Assembly: GCA_950097015.1 (NCBI GenBank)
Contig: CATNEN010000024.1
Location: 6,524,001 to 6,588,000, forward strand
Direction: 5' to 3'
DNA from: Macrostomum hystrix
Taxonomy: Eukaryota > Platyhelminthes > Macrostomidae
DNA: 64,000 nucleotides
In this document: positions 12,125-25,700 of the stretch, one piece after another
Layout: every line of letters starts with the position of its first letter
Position numbering within the stretch: position 1 is the stretch's first letter
Made by a program: the position numbers and the translations under genes
The notes under the pieces: generated by a model
Told to the model about the DNA's origin: nothing
What the model saw: only the letters and a program-made list of their open reading frames with translations
Database searches by the model: none

Positions 12125-15100
12125 TCAAGTAGACTCGTTGCCGCCACCTCCGCCAGCCTTCGGGCCGCCCATCTTGACCGACAGCTCGTCGGCGATCTCA
12201 TCAACGCTGCGACTCTTCGTCTCTGGCATGAAGAAGTACAGAAATATTGAGCCCGCTGTGACCGGCACGATGTAGATCAAATAGACAAAGTGGCCCAAGG
12301 ACTTCTCAATGGTGTAGTAGGTCAGCACAACCACGGCATTGCTGCTCTGCATCACGCCCATCGCCACTGAATTAGCAGCTCCGCGCGCCTTCTGCTGAAA
12401 GATCTCGCTGATGTACATGACCGTGATGCAGCCGAGACCGACAGCGAAGCCCACAACGTAGATGAAGACGAAAGCGCAGGCGATTCCAGACAGCGCCTTC
12501 TCGGCTGACGTGGCCGTCCCGAAAGACTTCGGAGTGAATTGACTGACAATCAGCAGGGCTACAAGGCTAAACAGAACAATCAGCAGCGACACCAGCAGCA
12601 GCAGCCGGCGACCAAACTTTTCTAGTATCGGCAGCGCCACGATGGTTGACACGACATTTAGGGCGTACAGGCCCAGTGTTACGATGGGAACAGCGGTTTT
12701 CTGCACACCCGTGTTCTCCAGCATGATGCTGGAGTATTGCATCACCTGCGAAGATGGAGGAGGAATTGAAGAGTACAACAGATCGATTATCAAGCGATTA
12801 TCAGTAGATAGACCACGGGGTATTTCAAATACCCAGATTTTTCTTTTTTCTGTATCTCCTAAAATACCCAACCAATCACCATTGAAATTCAGAACACGGG
12901 CTAAAATTCTCCGCTCTATCCGATGAAACAACGATGAAACAACGATTCTCGTCGGGGTGTCTGGTGGCAAAAACGACAAAAACTAGGCAAAGATTGGTCA
13001 TTCGGTTTGGGAGCTTTTGTGAAATAGGTAGTGGGTATTTGAAATATCCCCGGTGTTTCTACTGTTAAGAATGAAATGATTGGTGTCGTATAAAGGTCAT
13101 TAGTATCCTAAAAGGATTGATATCATAAGAGTTCATTGGTATCATAAAAGTTCATTGGTATCATAAAAGTTCATTGGTATCCTAAAAGTTCATTGGTATC
13201 ATAAAAGTTCATTGGTATCTTAAAAGTTCAATGGTATCTTAAAAGTTCACTGGGATATCATTAAAGTCTTTAGTATCGTATAAAGTAAATTGGTATCGTA
13301 TTAAGTAGATTGTTAATCGAACCAAGGTCCTATTCACCTACCACATTGATTCCGCTGAGCTGCTGTACCACCACCAGTACTAGGGCCAGCATCAGAGCGA
13401 GTCGGTATCTCTTGCTAGTAAATAAAGTCACCGTTGAGAATTTCTCAGCCGCCTCCTGCCGTTCCATGAGTTCCTTCTCGACCTTCAACGACGCCATAAC
13501 TTCATCGACTTCTTCTGGTTTGCAAAATTTTTCTACCGCCTGCTTGGCTCCAGCCTTGTCGTCCTTGTTCAGATAGAGAAAGCGGGGACTCTCTGGCAGG
13601 AATGTCAGCGCAATACTCGACACCAGCGACGGTACACCGCTGAGGGCGATGGCAACTACCCAGTAAGTCTCGCGATTCAGCACCTGTTCAAGGCCAACTA
13701 GGCCTCCGATGAAGATGCCGATGGTGATTGACAGCTGGCCGCTGGAGCCGATGGCGCCTCTCAGCCTGATGGGCACAATCTCCATCACGTACATTGACTG
13801 CATGGGGATTGTTAGGCCTTGAGTCGGGAAGAGTAAATAAAGTCTGTCAATTTTTTAAAGTATTTTTTCCTGTACTTTAAATATTTTTAGGAGGTTTTAC
13901 TTTGAAATGTCGTATTTTTATTATATTAGGAAACATTATTTTAAAACTAAATTGTTATAAAAAAGAATTTTCTTCGGAAAAATACTTTTTCAGAAATGCA
14001 CTTTATGGCAATGTACTTTTTTAATGTACTTTTTAGAAATGTACTTTTCGGAAATGTATCTTTTTTCGGTAATGTACTATCTCATTCTTTTTCGAAACAT
14101 ATCTGATAAAAGCGCGATATGCAGCAACAAAAAGTATTAAAGTTTAATATGCAGAAATCTAACTCACCATTGTGAAGGCCGGACAAGGCCCTTGTAATGT
14201 AGATGAAGATGGGCGATTTGGTGGCCAGGGTTGGTGCGATGAACAGAGCTGCCAGCACCGAAAATCCATTGGCCATGATCAAACCAGTGCGCCTGCGGGC
14301 GATTCATGGCGACACATGGACTGAGATTGATAGCTTGATATGGACTGAGATTGAAGGTGAGACTGGGTGAGATTCAAGGTGAGACTGGGTGAGATTCAAG
14401 GTGAGACTGGGTGAGATTCAAGGTGAGACTGGGTGAGATTCAAGGTGAGACTGGGTGAAATTGAAGATGAGACTGGGTGAGATTGAAGGTGAGACTGGGT
14501 GAGATTCAAGGTGAGACTGGGTGAGATTCAAGGTGAGACATGGACTGAGATTGAAGGTGAGACTGGGTGAGATTCAAGGTGAGACTGGCTGAAATTGAAG
14601 GTGAGACTGGGTGAGATTGAAGGTGAGACTAGGTGAGATTGAAGGTGAGACTGGGTGAGATTGAAGGTGAGACTAGGTGAGATTGAAGGTGAGACTGGGT
14701 GAGATTGAAGGTGAGACTGGGTGAGATTGTCAGCAAGACTCACCTGCCGAAGCGGTCACTAATGAGGCTGGTCATGAAGCCGCCGGCCGCGGCAAAGAGG
14801 ACCCACACCACCTGAGTCATAGTGTACATCCAGCGCAGCTTATTGTCGTCCGTGGCAGAGAGCATCGCTGAGAGGTTTTCAATCAGCGCGCAATTATCCA
14901 GGAAGGCGCTGCGATCGGCCGTGCTATTCTTCATCGTGAAGTTTTGCAGCCAGGTGCGCAGAAAGAAGCACTCGATTTTCTGAGACAGAAACAAAATAGG
15001 TCATATTTGTTTTAGTTTCTTTGCCGAAAATTTGACAAACCTTCTCTCGCTTGTCTCCTAATTTACTCTATCTGCCAGTCTCACCTGCCTTGGCGAGTTA

Positions 15101-17011
15101 AGTACAGAAATGCAATAGCCGAACACGAAGGTGGAGCCCAAGCATGAGATCAGTACGGCCAGAGTTATATAGGCCCCTGTTTGATTTGAACATTATTTAG
15201 TAGACAATTATAATGTATTATAATTTGGGACACTATCTAGGGAGAATAAAAATAGTCAGATTCAACTCATCGTATCTAACACTCTTTCATCATATCTAAC
15301 ACTCTTTCATAATATCTAACACTCCCTCATCATATCTAAAATACCCTCATGATATCTAACACTCCGTCATGATATCTAACACTCCCTCATGATATCTAAC
15401 ACTCCCTCATGATATCTAACACTCCCTCATGATATCTAACACTCCCTCATCATATCTAACACTCCCTCATGATATCTAACACTCCCTCATCATATCTAAC
15501 ACTCCCTCATCATATCTAACACTCCCTTATCATATCTAACACTCCCTCATCATATCTAACACACCCTCATCATATCTAACACTCCCTTATCATATCTAAC
15601 ACTCCCTCATCATATCTAACACACCCTCATGATATCTAACACACGCTCATCATATCTAATACACCCTCATCATATCTAACACACCCTCATCATATCTAAC
15701 ACACCCTCATCATATCTAACACACCCTCATCATATCTAACACACTGTCATCATATCTAACACACTCTCATCATATCTAACACACCCTCATCATATCTAAC
15801 ACACTGTCATCATATCTAACACACTCTCATCATATCTAACACACCCTCATCATATCTAACACACTGTCATCATATCTAACACTCCTTCATAATATCTAAC
15901 ACTCTCTCATCATATCTAACACACCCTCATAATATCTAACACTCCCTCATAATATCTAACACTCCCTCATCATATCTAACACACCCTCATCATATCTAAC
16001 ACTCCCTCATGATATCTAACACACTGTCATCATATCTAACACACTCTCATCATATCTAACACACCCTCATCATATCTAACACACTGTCATCATATCTAAC
16101 ACTCCTTCATAATATCTAACACTCTCTCATCATATCTAACACACCCTCATCATATCTAACACACCCTCATCATATCTAACACACCCTCATCATATCTAAC
16201 ACACCCTCATCATATCTAACACACTCTCATCATATCTAACACACCCTCATCATATCTAACACACTGTCATCATATCTAACACACTCTCATCATATCTAAC
16301 ACACCCTCATCATATCTAACACACTGTCATCATATCTAACACTCCTTCATAATATCTAACACTCTCTCATCATATCTAACACACCCTCATAATATCTAAC
16401 ACTCCCTCATCATATCTAACACACCCTCATCATATCTAACACACTGTCATCATATCTAACACACTCTCATCATATCTAACACACCCTCATCATATCTAAC
16501 ACACTGTCATCATATCTAACACTCCTTCATAATATCTAACACTCTCTCATCATATCTAACACTCCCTCATAATATCTAACACTCCCTCATCATATCTAGC
16601 ACACCCTCATGATATCTAAAACTCCCTCATCATATCTAACACTCCCTCATCATATCTAACACTCTCTCATCATATCTAACACTCCCTCATAATATCTAAC
16701 ACTCCCTCATCATATCTAACACACCCTCATCATATCTAACACTCTCTCTTCATATCTAACACTCCCTTATCATATCTCACATGATGAAACACACCTCGTC
16801 AAATGCTACAGGCAGTGAAATTGTTGACTGCCAACTCGTGACAGTGAAATGACAGTCTATATCTCAGAACTGTTATGTATTTTTTCGATTTCTCCATCAA
16901 TTAATGAGCCTTCGATTTTAAGCAAAGGCAAAAAGTATTGATTTGTTACTTACTTGGCGATATTGAGCTCTTTATTTCATCTCTTTTGTTCTTGTCCTCC
17001 TCATTTGCCAT
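12125..17011 (-). CDS. SLC2-family facilitative sugar transporter, complete six-exon model (535 aa)
   Basis: Exons (minus): 16954-17011, 15085-15176, 14744-14979, 14168-14292, 13342-13817, 12125-12745. All junctions use GT/AG and the phases (1, 0, 2, 1, 0) fit, giving 1608 nt. Protein marks in order: short charged N-terminus MANEEDKNKRDEIK; helix 1 with STFVFGY; an exofacial loop with N-glycosylation sites NFT and NST; loop 2-3 DRFGRR; LSGLHNGLTIPMQSMYVMEI (helix 4 to 5 signature); PESPRFLY after helix 6; QQLSGIN in helix 7; EKFGRR in loop 8-9; PETKSRS after helix 12. These are the standard SLC2 signatures for a 12-helix plasma-membrane uniporter. The helix 10 GPGPIPW motif is instead GLGCITV, so transport or inhibitor binding may differ; substrate is not assigned. 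Introns 1, 3 and 5 carry tandem arrays, and intron 5 also carries a MITE. Confidence 0.9.
12799..13067. mobile_element. MITE with about 34 bp terminal inverted repeats, in SLC2 intron 5
   Basis: The left end (12800-12834, cagtagatagaccacgggg then tatttcaaataccc) is the reverse complement of the right end (13034-13067, gggtatttgaaat then ccccggtgtttctactg), with a few mismatches. The right 80 bp also matches the right end of the transposase-bearing relic at 17520-18429 and the fragment at 53124-53215. It is therefore probably a nonautonomous member of that family. No coding capacity. Confidence 0.75.
13094..13315. repeat. 19 bp minisatellite in SLC2 intron 5
   Basis: About 11 imperfect copies of ttggtatcataaaagttca occur next to the MITE and end about 25 bp before the exon at 13342. 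Confidence 0.85.
14330..14733. repeat. 22 bp minisatellite filling SLC2 intron 3
   Basis: About 18 copies of a 22-bp unit (gagattgaaggtgagactgg then gt, variants with ttcaa) occupy most of the 451-nt intron. The array stops about 10 nt from the 5' splice site at 14743 and within about 40 nt of the 3' splice site at 14293. Confidence 0.95.
15270..16782. repeat. 20 bp satellite in SLC2 intron 1
   Basis: About 75 copies of catatctaacactccctcat with point variants (acaccctcat, acactgtcat, actccttcataat) fill most of the 1.78-kb first intron. Sets of variants recur in the same order, for example near 15860, 16080, 16320 and 16500, indicating duplication of multi-unit blocks. Confidence 0.96.
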
Positions 17012-17519
17012 GAATTAATTGTGTCAGTGTGACAAAGAAGGTTAATACAAACCGGTTCTATAAAACAAGATTTTAGTTAGTAAAACCAATTCTTTCTTAA
17101 TTAAACAAACAGCTCAACTTTTAGAAATGAATTAGATCGCTAGCTAACTAATTAGCCATCAGCATCAACCTGTCTGCCCGGTTTGGGACATAGACAATAA
17201 TACACATTTTTTCGTTCAATTTCAATCAAATTTTGCAATCAAATTCATCTATCTATTTTTAACCAGTCGCAGACCAGCATCCAAATTTGGCAACCTTGCA
17301 TTCGATTTCAACAAAAGATATTCATCTGCAGCCAAGTGCACTTGATTTCAATCCGTCACATTTTTTCTTGTATTGTCTATGGCAAAAATTTGTTGCAGCT
17401 TGTGAAAATATAGTCATTCGCTTTCAACAATTCGCACTATTAAAGCTAGGAAGAAATAGCGAATAAAAATAAATAAACAAATAAAGAAATAAATAAATAT
17501 ATCTTTTTGCAATAGAATT

Positions 17520-18429
17520 CGCCGAAATTGCAAAACAATTCCCCATAGAAGCCAATGTGGTCTAAAAATAGTAAGCCCATAGAGATTAAGCCGTTATGAT
17601 TACGAGCGGACAACGAGGGAGAAACCTGACAATTTGTCTGGCAGTTTCACCCCATGCGCTGGTGGATGGCGGATTCACAAGCGACCATTTCGCAGCATTT
17701 TTGTCTGAGTTAAATGAGCTAGTGGACGAGCCATGGACTCTGGTGTATGATGGCGCTCGCGCTCACAACAATGTTCCTGGGCTTGATGCAGGTCATTCCA
17801 CCAAACAGCTGGCTCCATACTCGCCCTTTTTAAATGCGGCTGAGATTGCTGGCTCCTGCTTAAAGACTGCCGTCGGACGCTTGCTCTCACAGCCTGAAGT
17901 TCGTGCGGAACTGCTCAATACGGCTGCAGCAGCAAACCTTGGCATCACATTGCACACCTGGAGAATGGGAATTCTGAGACGTGAGGTGACGGTCGCCCTA
18001 CAGGAGATCACACAGCAGTAAGTGCTTGCAGTGGGCTAATCACACGGCAACCTACTTGAAATGCTGCCTGAATCATGAAGACATTTTGGCATAATTGATT
18101 GCTCTTTTCTTTGATCGTTCGGTTGACTTCATTCTACATCAGTTCGCAAACTTTGTTTCCTCTTTGATTGTTTCCCCTTCGAAGCTTTTTGTCCTGTCAA
18201 ATGAATACAAGCCATTGGCGCGTAACCCGAATTCAAATGAAATTTCGGCGAATTCAATCTCGACTTTTAGCTTAATTTCTATGGGCTTAGTATTTTTAGA
18301 CCACATTGGCTTCTATGGGGAATTGTTTTGCAGTTTCGGTGGACTTTCACGAAAATCGGTCATTCGGTTTGGGAGCTTTTGTGCAGTAGGCAGTGGGTAT
18401 TTGAAATACCCCCGGTCTTTCTACTGTTA
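17520..18429 (+). mobile_element. IS630/Tc1-like DNA transposon relic with long inverted repeats
   Basis: The left arm 17520-17592 (gcaaaacaattccccataga, then gccaatgtggtctaaaaata) is almost exactly the reverse complement of the right arm 18269-18342. The right side continues another 85 bp to an end ctactgttaa that is shared with the MITE at 12799-13067 and the piece at 53124-53215. The matching outer part of the left end is missing. The transposase remnant listed separately lies between the arms. It sits between the SLC2 and cathepsin L genes. Confidence 0.75.
17596..18021 (+). pseudogene. DDE-type transposase fragment (IS630/Tc1-like), 142 codons
   Basis: The frame contains TLVYDGARAHNN, which fits the second catalytic Asp motif (V-x-D-N-A-x-x-H), and LAPYSPFLNAAEIAGSCLK, which fits the PYSPxLNPxE motif holding the third catalytic acidic residue. 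Both have the spacing usual for the DDE_3 superfamily endonuclease. The first catalytic Asp and the DNA-binding helix-turn-helix are absent upstream, so the gene is 5' truncated. The frame begins directly inside the left inverted repeat, so an internal deletion has probably removed the N-terminal half. Confidence 0.7.
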
Positions 18430-19090
18430 ATCACGTGATGACAATGAAAGCGCGATTAATCGTGAAATTAGTCAGCAGTTTGTCAACGTCAGTGGTCTGG
18501 TTACCAGTCATCCGCCGTTATAACTAGTAGATCTCAATCGTTTGTTTGCTATCTACATTTTTGGCATTTATACATCATTTATTTAATTCAAAATGCCTCA
18601 CTTAACAATTCAAGACAATGTGAATCATAAGGCCAAAGCTTGCTAGATCTAGCTAAGATGAGTCAGACCTTTATGAAAAGGTATTCACCTGCTTGGCTAG
18701 AATCTGAACTTCATCTTACCAAGTGGGTACGCAGCTAGCAAGCTTATCTTTGTGCGGAAGCACATAATTTAGAGAACTTTCTTGGCTTCAGAATACAGTT
18801 TTACAGATATTTTAGCACAGATAAACAAGCATTTAATTTAAATGATCAACGCGGGTGTACAATCAGTTGCCGATGACGCCAAAATGACGCGTTTTTAAAC
18901 CCCACTGGCACATAAACATTTTCCCCAGTCAAACCTTTTACCAAAGAAAAGGCATTTCAGCCGGATTTCTTAAAATAGTAGTCTATTCATCATGACGCAT
19001 TTGACCCAAATACATGGACTTTGAAACTCACATGACCAGAAAGCATTTCATCTGTACCGAAATTCAGCTTGCATTGCAGGTGTGTGCATA
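18430..19090. other. Upstream region of the cathepsin L gene
   Basis: No gene or repeat array is recognised. The region separates the transposon relic from the cathepsin L core promoter. Confidence 0.4.
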
Positions 19091-19096
19091 GCTGGC

Positions 19097-19103
19097 TATA
19101 AAT
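19097..19103 (+). promoter_or_regulatory. TATA box of the cathepsin L gene
   Basis: TATAAAT lies 94 nt upstream of the ATG at 19191. This places a predicted start site near 19128 and gives a 5' leader of about 60 nt. A pyrimidine-rich CTCTACAG before 19153 could also serve as a trans-splice acceptor if the organism uses spliced leaders. Confidence 0.55.
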
Positions 19104-19190
19104 GTTTATAAGAAACTGCAGCAGAATGTTTGCCTTGCAGTCCCGCTCTACAGATAGCTAGTCAAGATTTGCTGCTAAAGTTGATCGATC

Positions 19191-21074
<1,884 letters not shown>

Positions 21075-21886
21075 TCAGCCTATGCCTGTTGATATCCAGC
21101 ATTGAATCAATTCAATACTGATCCGTGTGGCCAACTGTCTGCACTTTAACTGAAGCACTCTTACTCTTTGTTACTACATCGTTACTCTAGATGTAACGAT
21201 GATTCATCAATCCGAAATTTTACACACGATTTGGCCATTTAAAATCCTATAATCCCACCCTGAATCAGGGGCGTAGCCTTGGGGGGGGCAAGGGGCCCCG
21301 CCCTTAATCCGCTGACGAAACTATGTGGCGCCCCCCCAGTAGTGGGGCGGTGCCCCCAAAAAACGTCGCACATCCCCAGCCCAAGACAAAATTCGTGATC
21401 CCGAATTCCATAAAAATATAACAAAATCCCCTACAAATAAACACCTAAAGTCACATACTTAAATCTGAAATGACAAGAATCGAAAGTCTTCATTTAAGAC
21501 TGTCCCTCATATTCGGTAAAGAAGGCCTAGGACAGGAAAGATGGTCGCCATATTGAAATCGAAACAGCTTAGTCACCCTGCAATACGAAAGCTGTACCAA
21601 AATTAATCTTAAGCCAAAACTCGTAATATAAACTTTGCTACACTGTAAATTCAATACCAGTTGATTACCTTTTATTGCTTGATACGAGTATACCTGATAC
21701 AAAGTTGTTTACTTTAAATCCAGACAGACGCAAGTCATGAAAATATATGCAGAATACAGTTTGGCTTTCAACACCAAGCCACTTAGTTTAGCTTTAAACA
21801 CATCAGCTGGTATCTGCCCAGGAGAACATTGGGCAAAATCATTAATCGTATAATTCTCAACTGGACTGCGCCAAAAACACAGCAGG
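21075..21886. other. Intergenic region 3' of cathepsin L
   Basis: No gene seen. AATAAA at 21436 is a distant candidate polyadenylation signal. The stretch caggggcgtagccttgg (21267-21283), followed by G- and C-rich runs, resembles one end of a hAT-type DNA transposon, but no opposite end was found. Confidence 0.4.
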
Positions 21887-22569
21887 ACTCCGCCCAGATT
21901 CTCAGCAGCAAGAATCCGCCCAGTTCCCAGCAGCAGGAATCCGCCCAGTTCCCAGCAGCAAGAACCCGCCCAGTTCCCAGCAGCAGGAATCCGCCCAGTT
22001 CCTAGCAGCAAGAACCCGCCCAGTTCCCAGCAGCAGGAATCCGCCCAGTTCCTAGCAGCAGGAATCCGCCCAGTTCCTAGCAGCTAGAACCCGCCCAGTT
22101 CCCAGCAGAAGGAATCCGCCCAGTTCCTAGCAGCAAGAACCCGCCCAGTTCCCAGCAGCAGGAATCCACCCAGTTCCTAGCAGCAGGAATCCGCCCAGTT
22201 CCTAGCAGCTAGAACCCGCCCAGTTCCCAGCAGAAGGAATCCGCCCAGATTCCTAGAAGCAGGAATCCGCCCAGTTCCTAGCAGCAAGAACCCGCCCAGT
22301 TCCCAGCAGCAGGAATCCGCCCAGTTCCTAGCAGCAAGAACCCGCCTAGTTCCCAGCAGCAGGAATCCGCCCAGTTCCTAGCAGCAGGAATCCGCCCAGT
22401 TCCTAGCAGCTAGAACCCGCCCAGTTCCCAGCAGCAGGAATCCGCCCAGTTCCCAGCAGAAGGAATCCGCCCAGTTCCTAGCAGCAGGAATCCGCCCAGA
22501 TTCCTTGAAGCAGGAATCCGCCCAGTTCCCAGCAGAAGGAATCCGCCCAGTTCCTAGCAGCAGGAATCC
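21887..22569. repeat. 25 bp minisatellite between cathepsin L and eIF2D genes
   Basis: About 27 copies of a 25-bp unit (cagttcccagcagcaggaat then ccgcc) alternate with variants cctagcagcaagaacc and cccagcagaagg. The array lies 3' of both flanking genes, which are convergent. Confidence 0.95.
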
Positions 22570-22783
22570 ATGTTGCATATGGTCGTTGTTGGTTTTTATC
22601 TTTGAACAAAAAAGTTTTTTATATGAATGCAAGTCAAATTTAACACATAAATACATATAGATTAACTTTATCATGTAAATGCCAATTACATATATTTGTC
22701 AGCGCTGTCACAATATTATTTTCAAAAGAAACCAAAAATATCTTTAGAGTGGGATATTGACAAATCAAACGCTAAAAAATCTG

Positions 22784-25700
22784 TCACTTCTTTCCCTTGC
22801 CTTTATTGTTTTTCTTTTTGCCACCCGGCGTGAAGCCGGTAATGTATTTCTTAGAAATCTGGTAGTTCTCGGTCAGCAGTTTGTACAGGTAGGCCAGCTG
22901 ATCGCCCTGCACCGAGACGACCTCGGCACCGCCAACGCCAGCAGCAGCAGAGCCCTGCTGCACACCCGCACTGACAGACAATGCCCGCTGAACCCGCTTG
23001 GCGAACTGGACCGGATCGACACCAAAGTCTGGCAGGCCGGTCAGCAGGCTGACGGACTTGCCCGCCGCCCTGGATTCCACCCGCATTGAAACGCGCGGAG
23101 CGGCGCCCCGCCTCTCCAGCAGGACGGCGCCGTGTTTGTCCAGCACCCGGTAGCCAGGCGTCATGCAGGCTGAGCACACCTTGAGTGAGCACAAGGATGA
23201 GGAAGGAAATTCGCTGATATTGGAATTATAGCAGAAGCTTCTGACTTCTGACCAGGAGGCCGGGAGTTCGATTCTCAGCCCCAGTGAATTTGAAATGAAT
23301 TTGAACACAAAATACATGTGATTACAAAGATAATCACATTTTATGTGTTATAAGATGTGTATCCGTTATAAGACATGTAAATACTGTGATAAGACAAGCG
23401 AATACCGTGATAAGACATGTGAAAATGTGATAAGACATGTCAATACCGTGATAAGACATGTCAATACCGTGATAAGACATGTGAATATCGTGAAAAGACA
23501 TGTCAATACCGTGATAAGACATGTCAATACCGTGATAAGACATGTCAATACCGTGATAAGACATGTCAATACCGTGATAAGACATGTCAATACCGTGATA
23601 AGACAAGCGAATACCGTGATAAGACAAGCGAATACCGTGATAAGACATGTCAATACCGGCTGAACCGGTATTTTGTAAACCCAGATGATTTCTGTGAAAT
23701 TCTGTGAAATTCTGCGCCAATTTGCAGAGCGCCCATGAGGGCTAGCCTCCAAGGCACAGTGAGATAGTGTACACTGCCTGACGATGAAAACGAACCTGAA
23801 ATAGGCGCTCCCACGGCAGCGAGTCCTCAAGGATTGGCCGGCCGCACTGACTGGCCAGTCGGCTCAGCAGGATGTCCAGGGTCACCTCGCCCTGTCGATC
23901 CGGAGACTGCGAAAGAAATATGGAATTTTTTAGGTAGGGGTTAGTGCAGGGGAATATGTGGGAATGGAAGTGGGGAAGATGTTGGGAGTGGGAGTGGGAA
24001 ATGTGTGGGAATGGGAGTGGGAAAGGTGTGGGAATGGGAGTGGGGAAGGTGTGGGAATGGAAATGGGGAAGATGTGGGAGTGGGAGTGGGGAAGATGTGG
24101 AAATGGGAGTGGGGAAGGTGTGGGAATGGTAGTGGGGAAGGTGTGGAAATGGGAGTGGGGAAGATGTGGGAGTGGGAGTGGGGAAGATGTGGAAATGGGA
24201 GTGGGGAAGGTGTGGGAATGGGAGTGGGGAAGATGTGGAAATGGGAGTGGGGAAGGTGTGGGAATGGGAGTGGGGAAGATTTCAGTATGGGAGTGGGGAA
24301 GGTGTGGGAATGGAAATGGGGAAGATGTGGGAATGGGAGTGGGGAAGGTGTGGGAATGGTAGTGGGGAAGGTGTGGGAATGGAAATGGGGAAGATGTCGG
24401 AATGGGAGTGGGGAAGGTGTGGGAATGGAAATGGGGAATTGATGTGGGAGTGGGAGTGGGGAAGATGTGGAAATGGGAGTGGGGAAGATGTGGAAATGGG
24501 AGTGGGGAAGATGTGGGAGTGGGAGTGGGGAAGATGTGGGAGTGGGAGTGGGGAAGATGTGGAAATGGGAGTGGGGAAGGTGTGGGAATGGTAGTGGGGA
24601 AGGTGTGGGAATGGTAGTGGGGAAGGTGTGGGAATGGTAGTGGGGAAGGTGTGGGAATGGAAATGGGGAAGATTTCAGTATGGGAGTGGGGAAGGTGTGG
24701 GAATGGTAGTGGGGAAGGTGTGGGAATGGAAATGGGGAAGGTGTGGGAATGGTAGTGGGGAAGGTGTGGGAATGGAAATGGGGAAGATGTCGGAATGGGA
24801 GTGGGGAAGGTGTGGGAATGGTAGTGGGGAAGGTGTGGGAATGGTAGTGGGGAAGGTGTGGGAATGGTAGTGGGGAAGGTGTGGGAATGGAAATGGGGAA
24901 GATGTGGGAATGGGAGTGGGGAAGGTGTGGGAATGGTAGTGGGGAAGGTGTGGGAATGGAAATGGGGAATTGATGTGGGAGTGGGAGTGGGGAAGATGTG
25001 GAAATGGGAGTGGGGAAGATGTGGAAATGGGAGTGGGGAAGATGTGGGAGTGGGAGTGGGGAAGATGTGGGAGTGGGAGTGGGGAAGATGTGGAAATGGG
25101 AGTGGGGAAGGTGCGGGATCGTTTACCTGCAGTCCCTCCGCCTTGACATACTCGGTGACAAAGTGGCGCAGCTGTTTGGCGGTGAGGCAGCTGCCCTTGA
25201 CGTGGCCCCATCGCTTGAACAGCTCACCGCTGGTTGCGGTGACGAAGAGCGCATCCTCGATGGTCAGCGGGCCTTCTCCGCCAGCTGAGTCGGATTCGGC
25301 AGCAGCAGCTGATGAGCCGATGACTGGCTCGGAGAACATGAGCTCGGGATGGAGATCGGACTGGAGCAGAGGGTGTCGCCAATTGATGGCCACCACGGAC
25401 AGCACGCCTTTGTCGTTGTGCAGCTCCAGCAGGCCGTCGTCTCGCATGGCTTGCATAAAGAGGCCAAACTTTTTATAGCTGGTGGCTTTCAAATTTAGCG
25501 GTTTATTGTGCGAGTAGCGGGACATGTAGTTGGCCAATAGGGAGCTGCATAGCAACGGCAGGTCTTTGTCGCGAATCTTTTGTATCAAAGAGTGCAGCAG
25601 ACAGTTTAGCAGGTGCCGATCAGAGGCCTGCCGAGGATTTTGAGGATTTCAGCTTTTAGGATTGAATATTGAGGATGTGGGCTGTGTAAGTTCAAATTTG

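Noticed and set aside
21267-21330. hAT transposon terminus
   Set aside because: Only one end-like sequence with G runs; no opposite end, transposase or target duplication found.
23930-25588. 552-codon His/Pro/Thr-rich frame joined to eIF2D sequence
   Set aside because: Read-through from eIF2D exon 2 into its intron array; a good donor at 25126 and homology place the exon end there.
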